Shown: piece by piece, positions 9,087-16,400 of the stretch
Layout of the letters: every line of letters begins with the position of its first letter
How positions within the stretch are numbered: the first letter of the stretch is position 1
Source of the DNA: CAVHXA01 sp963639765
Lineage (GTDB): Bacteria > Bacillota > Clostridia > Oscillospirales > Oscillospiraceae
Assembly (NCBI GenBank): GCA_963639765.1
Contig: CAVHXA010000012.1
Coordinates: forward strand, 1-57,563
DNA: 57,563 nt
Direction of reading: 5' to 3'
Notes under the pieces: model-generated
Seen by the model: only the letters and a program-made list of their open reading frames with translations
What the model was told of the DNA's origin: nothing
The model's database searches: none
Made by a program: the position numbers and the translations under genes

Positions 9087-10604
9087 TTAATCGAGAGCCT
9101 GTACAGCGTTTGTACCTGCCAGAAAACCACTGGAAAGGGCAAAGGACATATCGTTGATAATCTGCTTTTTGATGCCGGCCATATTGATAAACCTGCCGGA
9201 GGCCAGATCGCCGACCACATACAGCCCATCTACCAGACCGCCGTCTGCCGCCAGAGCCTGCATATGCGCGTCGATTTCCACACCGCCAAAGGCCCCGTCT
9301 GTTCCCAGGGATGCCTTCACTGCATAATACGGTCCGTGGATAGACTGCAGATAAGCCTGCGGTTTATAGCAATCCCAGTCGTTTCCTTCTTCGCAGAATG
9401 CGTTATAGCGGTTGATGGTTTCCTTGAGCGCATCGGCGGGAACCTCAATCAGAGAGGCAAGCTCTTCGATGGTGTCCGCCTTGAATGCAGAACCGTCTTT
9501 TGCCTCTAAGACGGGATTGATATCGGCATAGGCCTCTTCTTCGGTAGCAGGGAAGGAGCCAACCATCATCGAGGGCATCGGAACCTGCGGCTTTGGCTGG
9601 TTATCTCCGTCGGCAATGGAACGACGGATCGCGTTGTCATCAAAAATTACATAGACTTTTCCCTCGGGCTGCTCTACCTGAACAGAACCGGAATCAAAAA
9701 CGCCCATGCGAAGCTGCGATACCTCACATACATAGCGTTTTGCGTTTTTGTTAACATAGATGCTGTAGGGAGAGTTGGCCATATTGCCCAGTACACGGCT
9801 GCGGCTCATGGTCATGGGACCCATCATGCGAATGGTCAGATTTGTGGTGTCCATCAGAGCACCGGCTTTTTGTGCGATCTTCAATCCGTCGCCCGTATAG
9901 CTTCGGCTCTGGTGCGGACTTTCTCCCATAAAGGGTTGGGCTGCATACAGCTGCGGGTAGTGAAGCCGGACAAACTCTTCGTTTCGGATCCATGCGCCAC
10001 AGGCAAGTATGCAGGCACGGCAATGAATATAGAGTGTGTGTTCACCCTGTTTTACCACTGCAGCAGCGATTTTTCCGTCTTCGATGATTACATCTTCGGT
10101 GATCGCTTCGGTCAAAATTTCACCGCCAAGTTCCCGCAGCTTTTCGGAGCAGACCTCAACGAAAATGCGGCCGGAACCCTTTTTCCCGGGCCCGTGTCCC
10201 TCGGACTGCGGACCGAGCGGACCGTCTTTCGGGTCGTCAAACACATAGCGGCCTACCTGAAAATAGTCAAGATAGCTTTGCGGTGCTATTTGACAAAACC
10301 AGTCAAAAAACTGGCCTGTTCCGCGGATGATGTTTGTGGCAAGCTCCCGATCTATGCGCCAGAAGGTCTCGTCCATGCGATTGCGCAGATAGTCGATAGA
10401 GGTGTCTGGCAGATCGCGGTCCTTCTGCCACTGACTTCCGAATGTCCGCATGGTAGAGGCGTTGTTCATACCACCGCCAAGATGCTTGGTTTTCTCCAGA
10501 ACAATTACGCTTTTGCCGAGATCGGCTGCCCTGCATCCAGCCACCAGGCCGCTTCCGCCGCCGCCCAGGATCAGTATGTCGCAGGACTTTTCAATAATAC
10601 TCAT
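9087..10604 (-). CDS. FAD-dependent oxidoreductase of the fumarate reductase / ketosteroid dehydrogenase flavoprotein family
   Basis: A 505-residue flavoprotein. The N-terminal dinucleotide-binding fold (ILGGGGSGLVAGCRAADLGK, then VLEKTKHLGGG) binds FAD, and a C-terminal GLYVVGDLASGRF segment closes the FAD site. The layout is that of the FAD_binding_2 family (fumarate/urocanate reductase-like). No heme-binding or FMN-attachment domain and no Tat signal are visible, so it is a cytoplasmic single-domain member. The substrate cannot be inferred. An internal GPGKKGSGR segment is of unknown role. The ATG has GGAGG 7 bases upstream. A promoter with an operator-like palindrome lies just upstream. 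Confidence 0.85.
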   Translation of the reverse strand: MSIIEKSCDILILGGGGSGLVAGCRAADLGKSVIVLEKTKHLGGGMNNASTMRTFGSQWQKDRDLPDTSIDYLRNRMDETFWRIDRELATNIIRGTGQFFDWFCQIAPQSYLDYFQVGRYVFDDPKDGPLGPQSEGHGPGKKGSGRIFVEVCSEKLRELGGEILTEAITEDVIIEDGKIAAAVVKQGEHTLYIHCRACILACGAWIRNEEFVRLHYPQLYAAQPFMGESPHQSRSYTGDGLKIAQKAGALMDTTNLTIRMMGPMTMSRSRVLGNMANSPYSIYVNKNAKRYVCEVSQLRMGVFDSGSVQVEQPEGKVYVIFDDNAIRRSIADGDNQPKPQVPMPSMMVGSFPATEEEAYADINPVLEAKDGSAFKADTIEELASLIEVPADALKETINRYNAFCEEGNDWDCYKPQAYLQSIHGPYYAVKASLGTDGAFGGVEIDAHMQALAADGGLVDGLYVVGDLASGRFINMAGIKKQIINDMSFALSSGFLAGTNAVQALD

Positions 10605-10641
10605 ATGGCTTCCTCCGTATTATATCGCATTGGGGTTTGCT

Positions 10642-10680
10642 ATTTGTATACAAATTAGCACAGAATATAGCCGAGGTCAA
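10642..10680 (-). promoter_or_regulatory. Promoter with 14-bp palindromic operator for the flavoprotein gene
   Basis: On the - strand, TTGACC (10675-10680) lies 17 bases from TAATTT (10652-10657). A perfect palindrome, ATTTGTATACAAAT (10642-10655), overlaps the -10 element and the likely start point. TTTGTATACAAA resembles operators of GntR-type repressors (tnGTnnACna pattern), so the flavoprotein gene is probably repressor-controlled. The regulator is not in the window. Confidence 0.5.
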
Positions 10681-10735
10681 CCCCTGCCTTGAAAAACGTA
10701 TTGCCGCATGGATCCGGGCAGGTGGCTTTGCCTGC

Positions 10736-10802
10736 AATAAAAAACAAAGAGCTTCTTTTTTGGCAGGACGATTCAAAATGAACCGTTGCCGAAAAAGAAG
10801 CT
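10736..10802 (-). terminator. Rho-independent terminator after the E2-like gene
   Basis: The arms around 10750-10765 and 10787-10802 form a 16-bp stem (including GCTTCTTTTTTGGCA against TGCCGAAAAAGAAGC). On the - strand the stem is followed by CTTTGTTTTTT. It lies 19 bases beyond the stop of the gene ending at 10821. Confidence 0.75.
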
Positions 10803-10820
10803 GTTTTGTTTGTCAGCGAT

Positions 10821-11678
10821 TCAGGCGCTGAACATGGTAGGATCGGTGTCTTTTTTCGTGATGGATTGACCAAACGGAAGCTCTAGCAACTCCGGGTCAG
10901 CCAGATATATCTTCAATCTGGCAAAGGCCTGGGCAAAATAGTGCCCGGATGCAATTCGCTCATCCATTACCACACCAAGCGGCATACATTTGTCGTGGAC
11001 AATTCCGTCTTTGGTTATACGGGGAACGTAGCGGGGATTTCCCATGGTGATGCCTACACTGGTTGTGCCGAAATCATAAACGTGGTGGTAGATGTGGTTG
11101 GTGCGAATGCTGGCCAGATTTGAAATAAGCAGACTGGCATGAAACGGACTTGCATTACACAGCACCCCGGGCAGCAGACCGTGCCGGTCTGTAAATCGGA
11201 TGACGGAGCCGGCGATGTTTACCAAAACTCCAAAATGCAGAATAATCTTCATAGCCTTGTCCAGAGCATTGGAGTCCCGCTCACGATTTTTCGAAATATA
11301 CTCGGTGATTGTATTCTGGACAGAAAAAATATTGTCATCCGGGGTAATGGGAATTTTTGACATGGTATCTTCTCCGTTTGGGCGCAGAACTACCATGGCT
11401 ACCTGAAAATCCTTATGTTGATAAATTTTTTTATTGCCGGAGATAAAACGGTTCAGTTTTGGGAACTCATTTGCAATTCGTGCATAGGCTGACAAGATCA
11501 GGGCCAGATGGCTGATCGGACGTCCCTCTTTTCGTTTGCGATTCATATAGTCACGCAGTGGCTGCAACGGAATATCAACGGTGACCATATTCATGGCATC
11601 ATATCGTTTGGTCAGAAATTGCGGGATCAGGTCATACATCGGGTCCTCGTCATGAACACGAATGCCGTCAGCACGCAT
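10821..11678 (-). CDS. Stand-alone E2/CAT-fold acyltransferase-like protein with altered catalytic motif
   Basis: A 285-residue protein resembling the catalytic domain of 2-oxoacid dehydrogenase E2 acyltransferases and chloramphenicol acetyltransferase. The final segment (MPLGVVMDERIASGHYFAQAFARLK) aligns with the E2 motif containing DHRxxDG. No lipoyl or subunit-binding domain is present. The catalytic His and Asp of DHRxxDG are replaced (D239-E-R-I-A-S-G245), so classical transacylation is doubtful. The ATG at 11678 is chosen because GGGAGGAT lies 9 bases upstream. It is monocistronic, with a terminator behind it. The role is unknown. Confidence 0.7.
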   Translation of the reverse strand: MRADGIRVHDEDPMYDLIPQFLTKRYDAMNMVTVDIPLQPLRDYMNRKRKEGRPISHLALILSAYARIANEFPKLNRFISGNKKIYQHKDFQVAMVVLRPNGEDTMSKIPITPDDNIFSVQNTITEYISKNRERDSNALDKAMKIILHFGVLVNIAGSVIRFTDRHGLLPGVLCNASPFHASLLISNLASIRTNHIYHHVYDFGTTSVGITMGNPRYVPRITKDGIVHDKCMPLGVVMDERIASGHYFAQAFARLKIYLADPELLELPFGQSITKKDTDPTMFSA

Positions 11679-12031
11679 ATCGAAATCCTCCCTGATTGTA
11701 AATACGTGAAAATCACAAAGAGATCGATTCACGCATAATAACAATGCTATTTTACATCCGCGGAACAGGAGAGCAAAGAAAACTAATAAAAATTAAGAAA
11801 CTTATAAATATTGCACGAATCTGCAGAATAGCTGCGAGGCCTTCACCGGAAATGGGTTTTCAGCGTTTTCCAAAAGCATTTTCGGATGAGAAGACCCGCC
11901 GGAATTCGCAGACGTATTTGCGCAGTGCTGCCATATCATCTTGCCGCCTGTCTGCGGAGAACCTTCAAAAACAGCAGGCGGTGTATCAGGGATATGTTTT
12001 ATACATGGATCGTTTGTATGCAGAAGGGGAG
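11679..12031. other. Intergenic region without a recognised gene
   Basis: About 350 bases between two - strand genes. The right part (11760-11830) is AT-rich. On the - strand, a weak TTGCTC-16-TAAAAT element near 11753-11780 could be the promoter of the E2-like gene. Short open frames here on both strands have no ribosome-binding site or recognisable product. Confidence 0.5.
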
Positions 12032-12700
12032 TCATCTGGATCCCTGCTTTGCGACAACCGCGCCGCCCGTCTTATAGATGCTGTTCGGTACAATTACGCC
12101 TCGAACGCACGAAACCGGATAGATATTTGTGTGTCGGCCGATCACGGTTCCGGGGTTGAGAACGCTGTTGCATCCAACCTCCACATAATCTCCGAGAATG
12201 GCACCGAATTTTTTCCGACCGGTTTCGATGATTTCACAGCCGTTTTTCACGGCGACCGGCGTTTTATCGCTTTTTACGTTGGACGTAATAGAGCCGGCTC
12301 CCATGTGAGAATGATAACCCAGAATGGAATCGCCAACGTAGTTGTAGTGCGGAGTCTGAACGTTGTCAAACAGAATGACGTTTTTCAGCTCTACGGAATT
12401 GCCAACTACACAGTTGCGTCCAACCAGCGCAGCACTGCGGATAAAAGCACAGTGGCGGACCTCTGTTTCATGGTCGATGATACACGGCGCACCCAGATAG
12501 GCACTGGAAAATACGACAGCATCCTTCGCGACCCAGACATTTTCGGCAATCTGTTCGAACTCATCTTTTGGCAGTGTTGGTCCGAGCGTGAAAATAAAGT
12601 CTTTTATCTCATCGAGCACCTGCCAGGGATATTTTTTTCCGGAAAACAGGGCAGCGGCGCGGGTATGATTCAAATCCAGCAGTTCTTCAATTGCAATCAT
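12032..12700 (-). CDS. Left-handed beta-helix hexapeptide acyltransferase-like protein (GlmU C-terminal type)
   Basis: A 222-residue protein dominated by imperfect hexapeptide repeats ([IV]-G-x4 rungs such as AALVGRNCVVGNSVELKNVIL and LGDYVEVGCNSVLNPGTVIG). These indicate a trimeric left-handed beta-helix like the acetyltransferase half of GlmU. The N-terminal 60 residues (IEELLDLNHTRAAALF...) are not a uridylyltransferase domain. Its start overlaps the glmM stop by four bases (ATGA), so it belongs to the amino-sugar operon and may act in UDP-GlcNAc supply. Exact acceptor and donor are not clear. Confidence 0.8.
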   Translation of the reverse strand: MIAIEELLDLNHTRAAALFSGKKYPWQVLDEIKDFIFTLGPTLPKDEFEQIAENVWVAKDAVVFSSAYLGAPCIIDHETEVRHCAFIRSAALVGRNCVVGNSVELKNVILFDNVQTPHYNYVGDSILGYHSHMGAGSITSNVKSDKTPVAVKNGCEIIETGRKKFGAILGDYVEVGCNSVLNPGTVIGRHTNIYPVSCVRGVIVPNSIYKTGGAVVAKQGSR

Positions 12701-14052
12701 GCTTTCACCTCAATAAGCAGACCCTTGCTCTTCATTACAGAGATTACGTAGTCCACATTCTGCTCGCACTCTTCATGGGTTCCGGCTTCAACCATCACGC
12801 GCAGCACGGGCTCCGTTCCGCTTTTTCGCAAAAGGATCCGACCGTTGTCACCCAGACGGGCAGTAACCTCCTGTACGGCAGCCTGCACATCCGGATCGTT
12901 CATTGTGCCGTCTTTATCGGTGACCTTTACGTTTTTCAGAACCTGCGGATACGATACCATTGGTGCAGCCAGTCTGGAAAGAGACTGTTTCTGGTCAAGC
13001 ATGGCCTGCATGACTTTGATTGCAGTGAGCAGACCGTCGCCGGTATTGGCATATTTTCCAAAGATGATATGACCGGATTGTTCACCGCCTATCAGATGCC
13101 CGTTGGCACGCATGTTTTCATAGACGTATTTGTCACCCACAGCTGTTTTCTCATAACCGATGCCCTTTTCGTCTAAAGCTTTATACAGACCAAAGTTGGA
13201 CATGACGGTTGTAACGACCCTGGTTCCGCCAAGCTTTCCCCGTTTTTGCATATAACAGGCATAAAGATATAAAATGTGATCTCCGTCCACCACGTTACCA
13301 TTTTCGTCAACAGCCAGGCATCGGTCTGCGTCTCCGTCGAAGGCAAATCCTACATCCAGATGATGGTCCTTCACCAGCGTCTGCAGGGCCTGAATGTGCG
13401 TCGAGCCTACGCCGAGATTGATGTTTACGCCGTCCGGTTCGTTTCCGATCACATAGGTTGTGGCTCCCAGAGCATCAAACACGCTTTTTGCGATCATCCA
13501 GGTACTTCCGTTGGCACAGTCCAGACCGATACGTTTGCCCTTATAGCTGTGGGTTGCCAGACTGATCAGATAGCCAATGTAGCGGTTGCGGCCCGCTGCA
13601 TGATCAATGGCCCGGCCGATATCCGCACCGGTAGCCAGCGGAATCGATTCCGTCCGACCGTCCAGATAGGATTCAACCGCCGCAATCACGTCATCCTCCA
13701 TCTTTTCGCCATTGCGGTTGATCAGCTTGATCCCGTTATCCGTATAGGGGTTATGGCTGGCTGAAATCATGATGCCGCAGTCAAACTCTTCGGTACGGGC
13801 AATATAGGAAACACTTGGGGTGGTGGTTACATGCATGAGATAAGCATCCGCGCCGGAGGCAGTGAGACCGGCTGTCAGGGCACATTCATACATATAGCAT
13901 GAGCGGCGGGTGTCCTTGCCCAAAACGATTTTTGCCTTGTGATCGCGGCCGTAATACCAGCCCAGGAAGCGACCGATTTTGAATGCGTCTTCTACCGGCA
14001 GGGTAACATTGGCTTCGCCGCGATAGCCGTCTGTGCCAAAATATTCAGACAT
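12697..14052 (-). CDS. glmM: Phosphoglucosamine mutase
   Basis: A 451-residue alpha-D-phosphohexomutase. It interconverts glucosamine 6-phosphate and glucosamine 1-phosphate in the cytoplasm on the way to UDP-GlcNAc and peptidoglycan. Seen motifs: the phosphoserine loop ISASHNPYTDNGIKL with catalytic S99, the metal loop DGDADRC, and the C-terminal phosphate-binding RKSGTEPVLRVMVE. It lies between nagB and the hexapeptide transferase, with a four-base overlap to the latter. This supports a shared amino-sugar role, with NagB directing the same substrate to fructose 6-phosphate. Confidence 0.93.
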   Translation of the reverse strand: MSEYFGTDGYRGEANVTLPVEDAFKIGRFLGWYYGRDHKAKIVLGKDTRRSCYMYECALTAGLTASGADAYLMHVTTTPSVSYIARTEEFDCGIMISASHNPYTDNGIKLINRNGEKMEDDVIAAVESYLDGRTESIPLATGADIGRAIDHAAGRNRYIGYLISLATHSYKGKRIGLDCANGSTWMIAKSVFDALGATTYVIGNEPDGVNINLGVGSTHIQALQTLVKDHHLDVGFAFDGDADRCLAVDENGNVVDGDHILYLYACYMQKRGKLGGTRVVTTVMSNFGLYKALDEKGIGYEKTAVGDKYVYENMRANGHLIGGEQSGHIIFGKYANTGDGLLTAIKVMQAMLDQKQSLSRLAAPMVSYPQVLKNVKVTDKDGTMNDPDVQAAVQEVTARLGDNGRILLRKSGTEPVLRVMVEAGTHEECEQNVDYVISVMKSKGLLIEVKA

Positions 14053-14095
14053 AGAATCTCCTCACTTTTTAAATGGTTGTCAATCACTGATGAAT

Positions 14096-14117
14096 GCCCC
14101 CTGAGTGATCAGGGGGC
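14096..14117. repeat. 9-bp perfect hairpin between nagB and glmM
   Basis: GCCCCCTGA (14096-14104) pairs with TCAGGGGGC (14109-14117) around a GTGA loop, in the 77-base gap between nagB and glmM. No T-run follows on the - strand. It may act as an mRNA-stabilising or attenuating structure rather than a full terminator. Confidence 0.5.
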
Positions 14118-14129
14118 GAAATCGAACGA

Positions 14130-14849
14130 TTATAACAAAGCGGCCGCTTCGTGGTCCAGATAGACCGTGGCATCCGGATGCAGCTGCAGCACGGACGCAG
14201 GAACATTGGTTGTAACCTCGCCGCACAGCATGGATTTAACGATGGGGGCTTTTGCGGGGCCGGTTGCCATCAGGATGATACTGCGCGCATGCATCACGGT
14301 TTTGATACCCATCGTAACGGCATGCGTCGGTACCTCATCGATACTGGAGAAAAAGCGCTGATTGGCCTGTCGGGTAGACTCGGTAAGTTCAACCATGTGT
14401 GTGATTGAGCCAAAGGGGGTTCCCGGCTCGTTAAAGCCAATGTGACCGTTGTTTCCGATGCCAAGCAGCTGCAGATCGATTCCGCCGGCCTGTTCAATGG
14501 CCTTGTCATAGGCGGCAGATGTTTCGTCTGAGGTGTCAAGACCGGAGGGCACGTGGGTACGCGCGATCGGAAGATCGATGTGGTCAAAGAGGTTGTGATT
14601 CATGAAATAACGATAAGACTGGTCGTGCGTTCCGTCCAGGCCAACGTATTCATCCAGGTTAAACGAAGACGCCAGGGCAAAAGAGAGCTTTTGCGCCTTG
14701 CACAGTCGGGCGAGTTCGGCATACAGTCCAAGGGGTGTGGAACCGGTTGCAAAGCCTAGAACAGCGTCCGGCTTCTGTGCAAGCAGCGCTGCATAGCGTT
14801 CTGCAGCCAGTTCGGCAATTCGTTGTGCGGTGTCAATGATGATCTTCAT
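14130..14849 (-). CDS. nagB: Glucosamine-6-phosphate deaminase
   Basis: A 239-residue isomerase/deaminase converting glucosamine 6-phosphate to fructose 6-phosphate and ammonia. Seen motifs: LGFATGSTPLGLYAELARL (phosphate loop), FNLDEYVGLDGTHDQSYRYFM, and LGIGNNGHIGFNEPG with the catalytic Asp/His region. The ATG at 14849 has AGGAGG 8 bases upstream; a TTG six bases earlier is too close to that site. It is upstream of glmM in the same direction, so the pair balances amino-sugar synthesis and breakdown. Confidence 0.94.
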   Translation of the reverse strand: MKIIIDTAQRIAELAAERYAALLAQKPDAVLGFATGSTPLGLYAELARLCKAQKLSFALASSFNLDEYVGLDGTHDQSYRYFMNHNLFDHIDLPIARTHVPSGLDTSDETSAAYDKAIEQAGGIDLQLLGIGNNGHIGFNEPGTPFGSITHMVELTESTRQANQRFFSSIDEVPTHAVTMGIKTVMHARSIILMATGPAKAPIVKSMLCGEVTTNVPASVLQLHPDATVYLDHEAAALL

Positions 14850-14955
14850 TTGCAAGTCCTCCTAAAGGATTTCTGTCTGTTGTCTGTGGCAATACCGCAC
14901 AATTTGTCTGAGGCCCGAATATATTTGCCGCTTTATGATGCGGTGTTGCCCTGTA

Positions 14956-14989
14956 TAAACGGACAGGCTTTTATCAAAAGCCTGTTCCG
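14956..14989 (-). terminator. Likely terminator after the aminotransferase gene
   Basis: ACAGGCTTTT (14963-14972) pairs with AAAAGCCTGT (14976-14985), extended by CGG/CCG with one bulge. On the - strand the stem is followed by a short GTTTAT tract. It lies about 100 bases beyond the aminotransferase stop. Confidence 0.45.
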
Positions 14990-15088
14990 TGTGAAATCTT
15001 TCTTATAGAGCGCAGGATGTGCGGTACAGTGGATAACCCGAAGTTCCGGATTTGGATTATACCATTGCAATTTCGGCTTGTCAATTCT

Positions 15089-16288
15089 TCAGGCGTTTTT
15101 CAAAAACGCTTCCAGACGATCCATTCCGACCCGGATCGTATCAATGCCGGCTGCATAGCTCCAGCGGACATAGTCGGGGGCGTCAAAGGCAGAACCGGGC
15201 ACCACAGCAACAAGCCCCTTTTCAAGAAGGAGTTTTGCGAATACGTTCCCGTCGGTAATCTCAACGCCGTAAAGATGTTTGCCGATCAGTCGGCTCAGGT
15301 TCATCATAATATAAAACGCACCCTGCGGCTTCAGACAGCTTACACCCGGTATGGCATTTACACGTTCAACAATATAGTTTCTGCGCTGCTCAAAGGCTTT
15401 GCGCATTTCTTCCCGGCTGTCCTGCGGACCGGTGAGAGCTGCAACGGCTGCCCACTGGGAGATAGTGGACGGAGCAGCGGTGGAATGGCTTACATAGCGG
15501 CTCATTATACCGGAAATTTCGGTGCCTGCCAGACTGTAACCAACACGCCAGCCGGTCATTGCGTAGGATTTGGAGACCCCGTTTACGAGGATTGTGCGGT
15601 TTTTGGCATCCTCATTCAGCGAGGCAAAGCTGACAAAACTGCGATTATCGTAAAGAAGGTTGTAGTAGATTTCATCCGCAATCACATAGAGATCGTATTT
15701 CTGACATACCCGGGCAATCTCGGCAAGCTCTGCTGCAGAATACACCATGCCCGTCGGATTGCAGGGACTGTTGAGAATCAGACATTTTGTCCTGTCGGTA
15801 ATGGCGGCTTCAAGAGCTGCGGCCGTGAGCTTGAAATCACTTTGCTCGGTGGTGTATACCAGAACCGGTCTGCCGAAGGCAAGACGGACCATTTCAACAT
15901 AGCTGACCCACTCGGGCGCAGGAATGATAACCTCATCTTCTGGATTGAGGATCGCATGGAGTGCAAGATAGACTACATGCTTTGCTCCACTGGCAACCAC
16001 AACATTTTCCGGAAGATAGTCCAGGCCGCAGTCTTCTTTCATGCGCAGGCAGACCGCCTGCCGAAGCTCCGGAATCCCGGCTGCCGGCGTATAGAGCGTT
16101 TTGTTCTCACGAATGGCCTGAAAGGCTGCTTCTTTGATATAGTCCGGCGTAGGAAAATCCGGCTCACCGACACTGAAGCTGATAACATCCTTTCCCTGCG
16201 CCCTGAGCGATTTTGCCAGAGCGTTGATTTCGAGAGTTGCCGAGGCCTTGACTGCGCCGGAACGGGTTGAAAGCGGCTTCATATGCAT
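15089..16288 (-). CDS. Class I/II PLP-dependent aminotransferase (aspartate aminotransferase family)
   Basis: A 399-residue fold-type I aminotransferase. Seen: SFSVGEPDFPTPDYIKEAA near the N-terminus, NSPCNPTGMVY, DEIYYNLLYD, the PLP-lysine segment VNGVSKSYAMTGWRVGY, and the C-terminal substrate-carboxylate Arg region. These place it in the AspB-like subgroup acting on aspartate or other amino acids with 2-oxoglutarate. The start at 16288 (ATG, AAAGGA 5 bases upstream) is preferred; an ATG six bases later is possible. Its own promoter lies 30-60 bases upstream. Substrate range cannot be fixed from sequence. Confidence 0.88.
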   Translation of the reverse strand: MHMKPLSTRSGAVKASATLEINALAKSLRAQGKDVISFSVGEPDFPTPDYIKEAAFQAIRENKTLYTPAAGIPELRQAVCLRMKEDCGLDYLPENVVVASGAKHVVYLALHAILNPEDEVIIPAPEWVSYVEMVRLAFGRPVLVYTTEQSDFKLTAAALEAAITDRTKCLILNSPCNPTGMVYSAAELAEIARVCQKYDLYVIADEIYYNLLYDNRSFVSFASLNEDAKNRTILVNGVSKSYAMTGWRVGYSLAGTEISGIMSRYVSHSTAAPSTISQWAAVAALTGPQDSREEMRKAFEQRRNYIVERVNAIPGVSCLKPQGAFYIMMNLSRLIGKHLYGVEITDGNVFAKLLLEKGLVAVVPGSAFDAPDYVRWSYAAGIDTIRVGMDRLEAFLKNA

Positions 16289-16316
16289 TCCCATCCTTTT
16301 GCCTGAAATTTTTCTA

Positions 16317-16345
16317 ATCATACCACACGGATGTTTCAAAGGCAA
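16317..16345 (-). promoter_or_regulatory. Promoter of the aminotransferase gene
   Basis: On the - strand, TTGCCT (16340-16345) and TATGAT (16317-16322) are spaced by 17 bases, directly upstream of the aminotransferase start at 16288. Confidence 0.6.
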
Positions 16346-16380
16346 CACAAAACGCAGTCCCCCTCCCGGAGGGAGGGGGA
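16345..16380 (-). terminator. Terminator of the TRAP transporter operon
   Basis: TCCCCCTCCC (16358-16367) pairs with GGGAGGGGGA (16371-16380) around a 3-base loop. On the - strand it is followed by CTGCGTTTTGTG. It lies 20 bases beyond the permease stop. The uridine tract is displaced and weak, so efficiency may be partial. Confidence 0.55.
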
Positions 16381-16400
16381 AGTAGGAACGGCAGATGTTT

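Noticed and set aside
11744..12751. 335-codon open frame on the + strand
   Set aside because: It mostly runs antisense to the hexapeptide acyltransferase gene, whose - strand product shows clear repeats.
15017..16270. 417-codon open frame on the + strand
   Set aside because: Antisense to the aminotransferase, which has intact PLP motifs on the - strand.
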